Positions 1 to 10,815 of a DNA stretch of 64,000 nucleotides are shown one piece after another (the first letter of the stretch is position 1; each line of letters starts with the position of its first letter). The notes under the pieces were generated by a model. That model saw only the letters and a program-made list of their open reading frames with translations. It was not told the DNA's origin and did no database searches. This DNA comes from Oidiodendron maius Zn. Taxonomy: Eukaryota; Ascomycota; Leotiomycetes; Myxotrichaceae. Location of the stretch: contig KN832874.1 in NCBI GenBank assembly GCA_000827325.1, positions 1,272,067-1,336,066 of the forward strand, given 5' to 3'. A program made the position numbers and the translations under genes.

Positions 1-701
1 CAGCGGCATCCCCGACAGTAGAATAGTTCCCCCCCTGGTGAGGCGTGGCGAAGAATACCAGCAGGCAGGTTGCTTCAACGACAGATTTGTATGTCTGGTC
101 TAAAGTTGCCTCAACAAGTGCCTAATGAATAGAATTGATATTAGTACTATAATGCCTTGAATCTGCACTGTATGCTTACTTCTTTAACTACTAGGCCGCC
201 CAGGCTATGACAGATAAACACGAGCGGTCTGCTTGGTGCCTCCTAATAATCTCGTAAGCTTTACTGGGCTTGATTGTCTTCCTACTCTACTACAGCTCTA
301 AAAATCTTTTCGTCCGAACCGGGAGCGTACCTTCCGCTTAATACCCAGCCAGTGGAGGAGATTCTTGGCATGATCATCTAATTTGATAGCAGCTGCACCC
401 ATTGCGGGACTAGCATTATATGCGAACAGCATGATGCGAGCTGGTTTCGATAGGCGGGAAGGGAGGAAGTCTTTCAGCCACAGCTTTTGGCCGTCAGTCC
501 ATGTATTTCGAGCATGATCAGGACTGTTCTTGAAATTAAGTCCATGAACGGCCACAATGCTAGTAGGTAGAAATCGTTAGTCTTAGTTATGTACAGTTCA
601 GGGGAAGTAAGGGTCGGGCTGTACTCAATCTCCGGAGCATTCGAGATGCTGGCAGCCTGCTCGGCGCTGTCGAATATGACGGATAGTCCGGGACTAGACA
701 T
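1..701 (-). CDS. Alpha/beta-hydrolase (DUF676/PGAP1-like) N-terminal domain, NLR-type gene, partial at window edge
   Basis: The 5' part of a gene that leaves the window on the left. Four exons join in frame: 701-625, 559-331, 242-180 and 121 to the edge, with introns of 65, 88 and 58 bases bounded by GT and AG. The joined product contains DIVAVHGLNF, then NTWTDGQKLWLKDFLP, then FNYN-like FAYNASPAMG, then the lipase box VFICHSLGGLVV and FFATPHQGG. This is the serine-hydrolase-like fold found alone or at the N-terminus of fungal NLR-like proteins, where it precedes an NB-ARC or NACHT domain and repeats. The nucleophile serine of the GHSxGG-type box is present. No stop or frameshift is visible in the part shown, so it looks intact. 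What follows outside the window is unknown, so the NLR assignment is an inference from family architecture. Confidence 0.7.
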
Positions 702-2462
702 GCCGATTTCGGGTTGGGCGCCGGGATATCGCGTCTCAACAAACCTGTTACAGATGCTGTCCGTCTGGAAAGCGGGTTAGCAATGCCAGGAAACTGTATT
801 GAGTGAAGAACGTCAAGTCGTGCTCAGCTGAGCCAACACCCGGGGGCTTAACGAACGCGTTAAGGCACCCTGGTTCGTCGTCTAGCCACCATACTGTACA
901 CAATGAAATGTTAGGGACTCAATGTACGCAGGCACACTGTACAGTGTATACTGGGTGTATATACCAGTTTTCGCACACTATAGTGGCAAATCAATTTGCC
1001 AACTTCAACGCGATATTGAAATACAGTCACGCATTTTTGCCCCGTTCTTTGCATCCCTATCCTCACCTATCCATCCACATTTAGTACCTACACCATTTTC
1101 TCCCTGTGGAAAATTGGGTCGAGTTTACGACGGAATATCCTCGAGGGTGAAGCCAATTTTGCCAGCGGCTTTACGAGCTTGTCACTTCCAATATCATTAC
1201 TTGCTGCTGGTTAGGGTGTCTTGAGTTGTGCCTCGCCCGGCTTATCTGCGCTGGAGCTAGTTAAGGATGCTACCATGCCAGATTGCGTCGACGCGGATGC
1301 GACGAGTAGTTTCGCTCGTGAGCATGGAGCAATTAGCACATAGATATGAAAAATGGAGACAAAAGTGACCGTTTCGAGCGCGTGGAAATAACTAGAAGCA
1401 TTCAAGAAAACTTTGGCTTGCTGCCGGCTGCGCGAACTGGATTGCAAAACAACAGCAGAAAAGAAAACCAAGAGATATATATAGGCTCCTCGCACCACCC
1501 ACGCAAAATCAGAATACGCTCTGCGGCCCACCGTATACTTCCGGCGTATCGTTCTCCCCCAGGTCTTCACCGCCAAAAATGCCTTGTCATCGAGGCTGCT
1601 CCTCATGCAAGCAGATCTACCGTACATGCAAGGCCCTGAGATCTTCAATCCCGCGCGCTCATACCGGAAGATACCTATTTCCCATCTGCGCCCGCCATCT
1701 CTACTCCCTTGTAGGATAGTCAACACATCAAAATCTCCGTCACGATGCTCCAAAGATTCAAACTTCTTCATTTCAGATTTGGACTTTGTAAACTTGAACA
1801 TGCGAACGTTTAATTGAGATAGAATCATGAAGCTGTAACTAGACCCAGGGCTGAGAATCCAGCCCTGGCTTGTCGGTCTTACAGCGAGTTCTTGGATAAG
1901 TGTAGCTCTCGCACATAGCCAAAACACCTGGTGTCTAGTCGTAAGCGAATGATACCTATATGTTGGATCTGCAAAATCTTCCCAGCAATCTGGGGTAGCA
2001 CAATCAAATCTGAGTAGTTGGTTGATTCCACTCATTCCGTTACTGATAGCCCATGGTCATGAGGGGCATCTCTCTTGGATAATCATCAAATTCAGTGGTG
2101 TTAGGCATGACTCGGGCTCAGGCCGCCCAGATCCATGTGGCGCAATGCCAGTACTGCATGGGGCTGGTTTTGTGGAGATTATGGACAAAGGATATGCGTG
2201 TCTTTATGTGCCGGCGTGCCGTTTGTATGTAGAATGCGACCAGTTTATATGTCCCACGCCGATATCTAGGCTGGGAGCTAAGGATAACGAATGTTGGCTT
2301 ATCGCTGCGTCGGACCAAATTCAGCAGTTTGGAGGTATCGCCTCTGGTATTTCCATTTTGCTCAACCACACCAAGAGGCATTCTCCAATCTCCATCCATC
2401 CGACTGATTAAACACTAGAAGTACAATATTCACACAACTTCCAGCTCCACTTTCCTCACTCG
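702..2462. other. Mostly unassigned stretch between two minus-strand genes
   Basis: I recognise no gene here. The one long open frame, at 1211-2035 on the minus strand, is entered separately. The remaining open frames on both strands are short, overlap one another and show no family motif. Confidence 0.4.
1211..2035 (-). CDS. Unrecognised open frame of 274 codons
   Basis: An uninterrupted frame from an ATG to a stop, with no motif or family resemblance that I recognise. One hydrophobic run (AYIYLLVFFSAVVL) lies in the second half. The composition is not clearly protein-like, there are no obvious intron signals, and shorter open frames overlap it on the other strand. It may be a lineage-specific gene, an exon of one, or chance. 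It lies between the hydrolase-domain gene and the SAT4-like gene, both on the same strand, but shares no visible signal with them. Confidence 0.2.
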   Translation of the reverse strand: MSGINQLLRFDCATPDCWEDFADPTYRYHSLTTRHQVFWLCARATLIQELAVRPTSQGWILSPGSSYSFMILSQLNVRMFKFTKSKSEMKKFESLEHRDGDFDVLTILQGSRDGGRRWEIGIFRYERAGLKISGPCMYGRSACMRSSLDDKAFLAVKTWGRTIRRKYTVGRRAYSDFAWVVRGAYIYLLVFFSAVVLQSSSRSRQQAKVFLNASSYFHALETVTFVSIFHIYVLIAPCSRAKLLVASASTQSGMVASLTSSSADKPGEAQLKTP

Positions 2463-3705
2463 TTATCCGTCAGTTATGCTAGATCCTTGTAGGCTCTCTA
2501 GCCTGACGAAGTTCTGGCTTATATCATCGCCGGACTCACGGAAGGCAGCGTATGAGATCTGTTGTGTGGGCTCAGCGCTCTTGGCTACATTGGCTCCAGT
2601 AATTGATCCAGAGAAATCGTAAACAGGATTCGATCTCATATGGCGGTACTTAAGGAGCAGTTTTAGGCTGGGGAGGCTGACAACAATGCAAGCACAGCAC
2701 ATTTCAGCCGTACACCAAATATCTATAGGTAGAGATTGTGTTAGAGTGCATGTAATGAGAACACAGGAAAGCAGGAGACGTACTATCGGACGAAGTTTGC
2801 AGATTGAAGTTTTCAAAGAGGAAGCGAGATACACTCGTGGCTATAGTGATCAGGCCGAGAGAGAAGACACCTACCAGGGCCCATTTCTGACGGCGTGGAA
2901 AGTGTATATAGGGCAGGAGGAAGAAAGGAAGAATGAAGACTGGACATTCCATCATTAGAATAATGACAAGCTTGCGGGACATTGAACCTACCAATGCAGT
3001 CTGAGGACACATTAAAGGCGTAGTTGATGCGAAAGACCGCCCATGAGTTCCAGACAGAACCTTGCGATTCGCTGATTGACCTAGAATGGAGCCTAATTAG
3101 TGTTCCCATCAGACAATCAGAATTTGGGAATTCATACCAATTATTGCGAATTGGTAAACACCATACGGTATCGAGACAGAATGAGGTAATCCAGCATAAT
3201 GTTACATACAAGATGGTGATATACAATGCTATCCGAAGGCGTTTGAAGTGTACTTGGAACACTTTGCAGTAGAGAGCCAATAAACTCGCCTTGGGGAAAT
3301 AGAGCCCTATGTCAAAAAAGTAGTTTGACGCGAAGTATACCTTCCAACGTTGGTTAGCAGAGAGGGCTATAGGCGCAGACTTCAAGTTCAAGCCGATACA
3401 CACCTTCAGTAGTGGTACTGTTGTCACGGAATATTCATCCAAAGCTCCCATTCTATAAGTTATTGCACAGCATATAACCCATCCCAGCGCAAAGATCCAT
3501 CCTATAGCCACCAGCCAGTCCGAAAGAATCGGGGACCGTCTTTCTATACCGATGCGAATCCACGCCCTTAGCAATATGACCAGGCCGGCCACAGAAAGGA
3601 GGACCCCGTTAGCGACCTAGGGACAATTAGTATGCACGGAAACCGAGGAGGGATACCGCTGTAGCAAATCACATTTGTCGCTGCCTCTGAAAGGTTCCGA
3701 GCCAT
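2463..3705 (-). CDS. SAT4-type fungal rhodopsin-domain integral membrane protein
   Basis: A multi-exon seven-helix membrane protein of the fungal rhodopsin-like domain family (SAT4/CFEM-type 'integral membrane protein'). No biochemical role is established for most members. Reading the exons in order gives a start near MARNLSEAAT, then VANGVLLSVAGLVILLRAWIR, ILSDWLVAIGWIFALGW, VYFASNYFFDIGLYFPKASL, LYITILYVTLCWITSF, WNSWAVFRINYAFNVSSDC, FILPFFLLPYIHFPRRQKWA and GVFSLGLITIATSVSRF. It ends with IWCTAEMCCACIVVSLPSLK, which is the hallmark last helix of the family. A clean join is TCCGATA|AT before IWCTAEM. The C-terminal tail is about 55 residues. The first intron is the least certain join: ATG at 3705 is the only nearby start, and the donor is not strong. 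The gene appears intact. Confidence 0.75.
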
Positions 3706-4508
3706 GTCAATCCTGTCGTGTTCTGTCACAATGTTGTTGTGTCCGAGTGACGAGGGTCACTGCCCGCGACGAAAGCACCATTCACATCGAAGACCATGCG
3801 ACGACGACGACGGATGATGGTGAGAAAGACCCCCGAGGGCATCTGAGGGGGATTCAAGCAAGCGACAGACGCGTAGGACCTTCTGGAAGGGAATCTATCT
3901 CGAGATATGCAAAAGATGGGCGCGGTCGAGCCAAGCTTAAAATTTCCAAAACAGGGGGAAATAAGCACTAAAAACCCGGGAAAAGCGGCTTTTTCCGTCG
4001 CCCGAGAACGCCGGTTCAAAGATAAGGATTTGTTCCCGTCTACAAGGCTGGCACCGTGGATTTGACGACCAGTGTGGCTGCCAAGGCATATTACTCTGCT
4101 CACGGACAGTTTCAGGTAGAGATTTTCGATTCCATATAAATTGCGCATTATATCACGTGACTTACATGTAGACAAATCACGTGAAGATTTTATCGCCAAG
4201 TCACGTGCCGTCTGTGGCCGGGAAAATGGCCCCGCTCCAAAAATAGCAAACTTGATCGTTCACACTACTTACGTGGTAAGTTATATAGGAAATATTAAAA
4301 ACAATCGCTGTCTAGAAGGTAATCCCGCCGAATACTTTATAGAAAGCCAACAGTAAGTGAGCCAAAGACTATGCAGACAGTTTACTGGGCGCAGCAAGGC
4401 AGACACCAACAATGTATAACTTATACCCACACCTCCAACAATCCAACATTCCTGACCTCAATTTTCCCTAAAAAAAACCTCATTCTTTTTCTGCGTATAC
4501 GATCGACC
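3706..4508. other. Intergenic, divergent promoter region
   Basis: This lies between the SAT4-like gene (leftward) and the ankyrin gene (rightward). It holds three CACGTG E-boxes at 4154-4207, entered separately. No convincing gene: the open frames at 3675-3971 (+) and 3726-4199 (-) overlap each other and have no family match that I recognise. Confidence 0.5.
4154..4207. promoter_or_regulatory. Three CACGTG E-boxes spaced exactly 24 bp apart
   Basis: CACGTG occurs at 4154, 4178 and 4202, each within TCACGTG. The start-to-start distance is exactly 24 bp both times, while the bases between the boxes do not match. CACGTG is the core bound by bHLH factors such as Cbf1, Pho4 or SREBP-type proteins in fungi. 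The array is about 300 bp before the ankyrin-protein start codon. Which factor binds is unknown. Confidence 0.5.
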
Positions 4509-5604
4509 ATGGCGTCCTACATGCCGGATGGAGACCCGTTGTGCTTCACCATATCCACCATACTACACAATCGTAACCAGATTGACACCGATGAGTACCT
4601 TGACCGTATGCTGGCCCATTTATCTGGAAGTCGACATCCTGAGGACACTCCAACTTTGCGAATTCGCTACGACCCTTTGAGTATGGCAATTCAGAGTTGC
4701 TTGTTCGACGAAGACTTCTCGCCTATACAAGGTAAAGTTCAATAAATAAATTGTAAGAGGGTTTCATTCTAAGAGGCTGCTAGATACAACTCCGATCAAA
4801 CTTCTTCTCACGAACTGCTGGAACGGCTCGTTGGACTACGTAAAGCAGCATACTCAGCGCGTACTGCGATTACCTGAGTTGGGAGGCTTAGCGCGTCACA
4901 TTCTCATGGCCATGATCTGTATTTCCTGTGTCCGCCAAGATACTGGCCTTGCAGATTACAGCGTAAGCCTCATAGAAGACCCCCCCTCGTTTGTGTCCTC
5001 GATGGGAAGAACGATATGGAAAGCAGGTTGGACGCACCCAAATCCCGAGATCTGGAGTCGCCTTTTTGATCTCGGGTGGGCGTCGACGCTGAACTCTCAT
5101 AGCGAGAATATGTCCGTATTAGCAAGTCAAACTTTCATCCCTGGTGTGCCACAGGCCGATCTACTGGAGGTATTATTCAAACATGGACTTATATTATCGG
5201 ACGAGCTTCTCTGGGAGTCAGCAGCGAATATGGATGCTAATACAATGCGATACTTGGTGTCCAAGTTTGATGTTAGCCAGATGAATAGCAGTTGTGCACT
5301 CGCAGTAGCTGCTGCAGCCAATACACGGGTGTTGGACATACTCCTGGATAGCGGGATGGATATTAATTGGATGCATGACAATATGATGATGAAAGACCCG
5401 AGGGATGGGCATGACGGAATATTTCATACCGCACTGCATACGGCAGCAAGAAGGGGAAACCGAGAGTCCGTAACATTGCTACTTCAGAGAGGAGCAAACA
5501 GGGATATAAAGGACACTCGGGGGAGAACGGCAGCCGAGCGGGCTGTGCAATATGGACATAACGATATTGCGGAGCTTATTGAGACATTTACTCCGCGGGT
5601 ATAG
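4509..5604 (+). CDS. Ankyrin-repeat protein
   Basis: Two exons, 4509-4731 and 4784-5604, join in frame (GG|AT) to give 347 residues. The start ATG sits in a strong ACCATGG context. The first two thirds (residues about 1-260) carry only weak, diverged repeat-like helices such as EVLFKHGLILSDELL and VLDILLDSGMDINW. The last 60 residues hold a clear repeat, TALHTAARRGNRESVTLLL followed by QRGANRDIKDTRGRTAAE. No signal peptide, membrane segment or partner domain is seen. It is probably a cytosolic or nuclear protein-interaction module, and no specific function can be assigned. The upstream region holds the E-box trio. Confidence 0.75.
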
Positions 5605-6636
5605 TTGGCAACGAGAATTGCGTCGATGAGATAATACAAGCGGTTAATCTAAAGTATTACAGCTACTTACGCTCAGTACTTGCACATACATACACACTAT
5701 CCGTGCACGACGTTTGGCTTATGGCTGTCTCATCAATAACGTAGTTCAAACATGTCTATCTAGGAAACATAGGAGCTCCATGCTCCTGTAATGTGCAGCG
5801 GGTGTTTCCAATGCTATGTAGACTGTGCATTTGACTTTAAACCTTGAGCTACCCTAAAGATATTTTCTTGTTCTACTAGAGAAGAATATAGCTAGATTAT
5901 TATTAATAATATTATCTGTGATATTTTAGTAATAGTGTGTAGATAGTAGTGCCGTTATGCATGAAGATGTAGATAGTTTCGGTGTCAGTCTTTTTATTTG
6001 GTCAAAATATCGAAACCTTCGAGGCAATTCTTGAAATTCCGCCTAGTGCTGCCGGCGAGGAAGTCGTTCACTTTATTGGATACGGTTGCCTCGACATGTA
6101 ACTGAATTAGCTGACAGACGACGAGCGATATTGACTCATATACCTCATTCGCTATCTAAAATACCTAAATCTCCTAAACCTCCGGGCTAGATTAGGTACA
6201 ATGGATTTGGGACATGAGATGTGACAATCTTAAAATAAAGTCAGAGACCTTGCCATTGCAAGCTTTCTGGGTGAATCCAAGAATAGGCTGGTCCCAGAGT
6301 AGAGACTTTGATAAGCTCACGAACATAGTTGAACCTGCCGTACTCCATCTTCTTGGTAGCCAGCCTTCCAGCTATAGTTATGATTCGGTCAGTGCTTTTG
6401 GAAGATATTGACTTAGAAACCCTGCGGCCACGAATGGTATCTTTGTCCTAGGTAGTTCTGACTAGGTACTTCACAGCCTTGCGTAAGGACTTTCAGCTAA
6501 TGCCGAGAGATATGTGAGGCCACCTTGGGCGGCCTCACAAGTCACGTGTTGGTTAGTAAAGGTCAGGTGGCCGCACAGCAGTCCAATGCCGGGAGAGAAT
6601 TGGTGCCGTGCAGATAAAAAAAGGGAAGTCACTATC
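5605..6636. other. Intergenic, AT-rich
   Basis: About 1 kb between the ankyrin gene and the C2H2 factor. The stretch near 5880-5945 is very AT-rich. I see no gene; the open frame at 6214-6411 is short and unsupported. Confidence 0.4.
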
Positions 6637-8027
6637 ATGGATGACTTAATCGAGGGGGCCTCCCAAAATAATGATAAAATCCCCGCAGATTCCCAACTTT
6701 CCTTTGTTTCTTCTCATCACACTCTCCACATTGGTGGTGCCCCAGCCCCAAATTGGGGTACCCGAAGACTTTCATTCGTCTTTTTCCAACCTCAGGCGGC
6801 TAGTTGTCTTTGCATACATTTAACCTTGCAAGTCCCACCGTTTTACGGTCGGGTCGTAGGGCCCGGCCACTGCCGGCATCTCCCAGCACGATGTTCGACA
6901 GCTAGATGTTGCCGATGATATCCTTGATGTTTCTCTGGCCCTTGCTGCTGCTACTACAATTCCTGAAAATGTTGCTCACCTCGACTTCCGCCTCTCATCT
7001 AATTATTTGCTCCATGATACACCTTTACGCAACCCATTCTTCGATTTCGAGCTAGGTTGGCCTGGTCAAAGAATAACTGATGAAGCCGAGCAGTTTATGA
7101 ACCCCGGCGTGGTTCCCAGTTTGGCAGATTCTTCATGCTATTTGCCCGAATTTGACACACGTTCTCAAGATAACTTCTTTTACGCCCCTCCCGAAGACTC
7201 TCGTGGTGATCATCTACTGCCGCAGAGTCATGAATGGTGGATGGCTGTAGTTGGGCATGAATTCTTGCAAATACCTGGAGATTCAGCTAAGTTCACGACT
7301 CCTTCATTGCTTGCCTCCGAGTCAAGCCTAGACCCCGACCCAGTTGAGCTGCTGATGAACCTGATTGCGAGTCAAGATATACCTTCCGTGACATACAACT
7401 CCCCGTCACTGGACGGTAAAATGCAATTGGGGAAACCGAATAGAGCAGTAGATAGTGTCGAAGATGAGCGAGAGGGTAGCGCTACATCCATCCTAGCAAA
7501 TGAGACGGCAGTTTGCGAGTGGAAGAACTGTGTATCTAAGTTTCGAAGTCGTTCAGAACTTAGGTGCGTATATCTCACCACGAACTTTAAAATTTTGCGA
7601 CAAAATAACTTATATTTGATCCAGGAAGCACGCTCGTTCCCATACTCTCTGTGCGAAATTTTGCGAATGGGCTGAATGCAAACGGTTTGCCGAAAAGAGG
7701 GCAACCCTTAAGTCAGTTTGAGTAATTCATTCTCTCTAGTACTTAATACTGACTCTTGCTAGCAAACACCTCGACACACACATAAAACCACACGTCTGTC
7801 CAGAACGGGGTTGTATGCGTAGAGCTGCCACATTAAGAGACATCCAGCGACATACTTGTACTCATCGATCTCTTTCACGGTACTATTGCCCCACCCATGG
7901 CTGCAAGTATAGTCAAACTGGAAGCAAGCGTCCTTTCTCGAGGATCGACAACGCGGCACGACATATCAAAAAGGTGCATCCCCGAACTTTTGCAAAGCCA
8001 ATTCTCAACCTCACCCGCACTCTTTAA
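6637..8027 (+). CDS. C2H2 zinc-finger protein with four fingers (start uncertain)
   Basis: A probable nuclear DNA-binding protein. The main frame is open from 6860 and has no ATG before 7007, so a first exon must be spliced in. The likeliest start is ATG 6637 (MDDLIEGASQ), with an intron ending at the TAG at 6857-6859. After an acidic N-terminal half (for example DVADDILDVSLALA, ELGWPGQRITDEAEQ) come four C2H2 fingers. They are CEWKNC...KHARSH, CEWAEC...KHLDTH, CPERGC...RHTCTH and CPTHGC...RHIKKVH, each with CX4C and HX3-4H spacing. Two introns split the finger region, near 7565-7622 and 7711-7762, and both joins keep the frame. It ends at TAA 8025-8027. I cannot name target genes. Confidence 0.7.
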
Positions 8028-9143
8028 CCTTGGAACAAATGGACCCTTAGGGAGGCATCACAAACAACACAAAGCAACATTAATCATGTCAGTTCAGCAG
8101 CAAGAGCCAGAGACACATCAAGGATTTCATCGACTCATTGGTGATCTGGGCAGAGGTTCTGCGCCCTGCAAGATGTCCGCGAACCACGCCAATTACGCGA
8201 ATATTTCATATTACGGCCTGCTATTTTTCCACTCCTGGAATATTATAATCTGGGGCATGGATGATGGGGTTAAATGAAATATTCGCGTAATTGGCGTTTC
8301 GCGGACGTCTTGCAAGGGCGCGTCAACCTCTGCCCAGATCACCAGCGATACGAACCATCATCGGTAGGATCGGAGGATATATCCTTAAACGGAGGGATAG
8401 TCACTACCAGGAGGTGAACTACCTAAAGTTTTTACAGCAGGATCATTTTATACCAGCTCATTCAACCATTAAACAACTCATGCACTGTTGAAAATAGCAC
8501 TCGGTCAATGTTCGACACCATGGGAGACTAGCGAGACCTTTGTTTCGTTTCATTTCATTTCATTTCTTTTCTTTTCTTTTCAATCTCCTCCGCATTCTTG
8601 TAAAAGTCTCCAGCATCCATTGAGCTATACTCTTCCGATAGGTTGAGATTGCGTTGGTATCGAGTACCCATGTCTCATTTAAGGCTTTTAGTTAGATACT
8701 GAATTTAGACTCGTATTGCTATAATTAAACTCCAACGTATAGCTCTGCGTAGTAGCTCTTCCATACAACTCTATTGTCAGCACTGGGTGAGAGTGGAATT
8801 AATATTTATAGAAGTATGTGCGCTGATATGGAATGGCGTCTATGTTCCATAACCTGCCAAAGCACTGCACGCACAGTGCCTGCTCTCCCCCTATTAATCC
8901 CGTGCCGTGTGTTAGTGACTTGGCATTCGACGAGTGGCTGTGTCGTGCCGAGAGTAAGCCTGGTTTCGCCACTCTGGGCCAGAAAAGCGCTAGGTGGCTT
9001 ACTGAGCGCCGCAATGACGAAGCGATTTTTCTGCGGCGTGGGCAGACGATACGGTTTGCACACACATCTTGTCTCAGCAAGTCGTCTAATGAGCAGTTCG
9101 GGGAGCAGATGTAGACTAGTTGCACACCTCTCAGCATGGCGAT
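8028..9143. other. Intergenic with fold-back repeat and pyrimidine microsatellite
   Basis: This contains the large inverted repeat (8139-8344), and a pyrimidine tract at about 8547-8582 made of TTTCA units changing to TTTTC units. The rest, up to the GPCR start, shows overlapping short frames on both strands (8774-9187) without a family match, and is probably promoter. Confidence 0.45.
8139..8344. repeat. 206-bp fold-back inverted repeat, MITE-like
   Basis: The left arm 8139-8209 and the right arm 8274-8344 are near-perfect reverse complements of about 71 bases with a few mismatches and single-base gaps. They flank a 64-base spacer. The arms begin TGGTGATCTGGGCAGAGG and end at the spacer with GCGAATATTTCAT. 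No open frame is encoded, and I could not find a clear target-site duplication. It lies 110 bp after the stop codon of the C2H2 gene. It could be a miniature inverted-repeat element, a remnant of a larger transposon, or a source of hairpin RNA. Confidence 0.8.
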
Positions 9144-10344
9144 ATGTCACTGAGCGAGGGACAATTGCTCGCCATCTCTATCGCTGAACGCACTTGCTCG
9201 GCTGTGTCGCTTCTCAGCGCTGGAGCTGCTGTGCTGACATTCCTGACATGGAAGGCTTTCCGAACACCCATCAATCGACTAATCTTCTATGCTCTCTGTG
9301 GGAATATAGTGCTTAACATAGCGACTCTCATTTCGAAATCAGGCGTGGACCATGGGGTAGGAAGCCCTTTGTGTTCGTTTCAGGCATTTCTGATTCAGTG
9401 GCTCTTCCCCGCAGACGCACTGTGGGCACTCTGCATAGCGTGGAACGTCTATCTGAGATTCTTCTATCGATACGACTCTAAACAGTTGCGACGCTTGGAG
9501 TGGAAATATGTGCTATTCTGCTATGTCATGCCATTCATCCCTGCACTTACCCTCCTTTTCATACGTACACGAAGTAGGGGGCGGGTGTATGGCTCTGGAC
9601 TTGTAAGTTTACCGTTATTTAACAGATCGATAACTGCTTATACATCTTGGCCTCGATAGTTCGAGTGTTGGATTGCCTTGTCTTGGGATAGTCTGCGGAT
9701 TGCGCTTCTTTATGGTCCGGTCTGGCTTGTTATTGCTGTTATAACAATCATTTACACGCGCGTGGGTTTATATATTTACTCTCACCTCAAGCACCTCCGA
9801 GCGCTGGGGATGACTGGTGACTGGACCGAAGACGTAAACCGGATTGCAGATGCTTCGACGACTGAGATGCACGAGATGACATCAACGCCATTCCGCGCGT
9901 ATCATGGTCACAGCCAAGCAGACGAAACTAGCGCCTCGAGACAACAAACATCCTCTACACACTCGATCAACAGACGTGCGAGAGAGCTCGTAAGGGTAGG
10001 CTCCGATTCCAACATGGCAGCTTGGGCATATGCAAGATACAGTTTCCTATTCTTCATTGCATTGCTTGTAACATGGGTTAGAAAGACTCTGTTGTGGAGG
10101 ACCTTTCCCTGTCACTAACAACGCATTCCAGGTCCCATCTACGATAAACCGCCTATCCACCCTTATTAATCCCCAATACTTATCCTTCGGTATGAACTAC
10201 GCTGCGGCTTTCGTTATCCCGCTGCAAGGGTTCTGGAATAGTGTTATCTATTTTACTATCTCTCGGCGGGAATTCAAAGCTCTTTCTGGACACCGCGAGA
10301 CGAGTCAAAGTAACTCTGCACGAATCTTCCATCTAGGGCACTAA
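9144..10344 (+). CDS. cAMP-receptor-like (class E, Git3/Dicty_CAR) GPCR
   Basis: Three exons, 9144-9602, 9660-10076 and 10132-10344, join in frame and give 362 residues. Seven hydrophobic segments are visible: SAVSLLSAGAAVLTFLTW, LIFYALCGNIVLNIATLI, WLFPADALWALCIAWNVYL, YVLFCYVMPFIPALTLLFI, IALLYGPVWLVIAVITIIY, YSFLFFIALLVTW and MNYAAAFVIPLQGFWNSVIY. A hydrophilic third cytoplasmic loop of about 85 residues, rich in Ser and Thr, precedes helix six. This fits the fungal family related to Dictyostelium cAMP receptors, which couple to heterotrimeric G proteins at the plasma membrane in nutrient or developmental signalling. The CWIALS segment after helix four fits the family's conserved Cys-Trp region. 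The ligand is unknown. The gene appears intact. Confidence 0.85.
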
Positions 10345-10815
10345 TTATATAGCGAAAATTAAAAATACCAGATAATAGTTAGCAAAGACGGAAGTCTTAT
10401 GATTTTGTTAATTAATCTTAGTAACAAAACCCATAAGTTAAATGAAGTAGGCCATATGCGTGTTCCTTTTCCGTCACAGCATCGTGGGAGAATGTGCAAT
10501 GGTCAAGAAAGCCGGTCCAGCTCTCTGTTATAAGAAATAAGCATGCCCATCCGCGACATTTTATGTCTGCTTCACTTCAAGGTCAACGGGGAAGCAAAAA
10601 AACAGTCCTCTGTGGGTACCGGAGTTTGGTCGCCTTCCAACGAGACGAGATCTGTCTCTTTGCCAGCCTGACATACGAATCGCCCAGATTATATCATGAC
10701 AGTTCTTGTTGTAATATCTAGTCTTTTAAGTTCAGATGCTTGCCAGGCAAAATCGTCGCCTGGTGATAAAAATTATCCCACATATCAATACGGACCGTAT
10801 TCCTAGAATGGAGGT
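10345..10815. other. Intergenic between convergent genes
   Basis: The 3' flanks of the GPCR (rightward) and the Zn2Cys6 regulator (leftward) meet here. I see nothing in it beyond AT-rich stretches; the open frame at 10494-10721 has no support. Confidence 0.4.

Noticed and set aside
8547-8582. Pyrimidine tract as a meaningful element
   Set aside because: A simple TTTCA/TTTTC microsatellite, common in fungal intergenic DNA.
8774-9187. Overlapping 112-137-codon frames before the GPCR
   Set aside because: Four frames on both strands overlap with no family match. The GPCR frame with its three clean exons explains the coding signal that starts at 9144.
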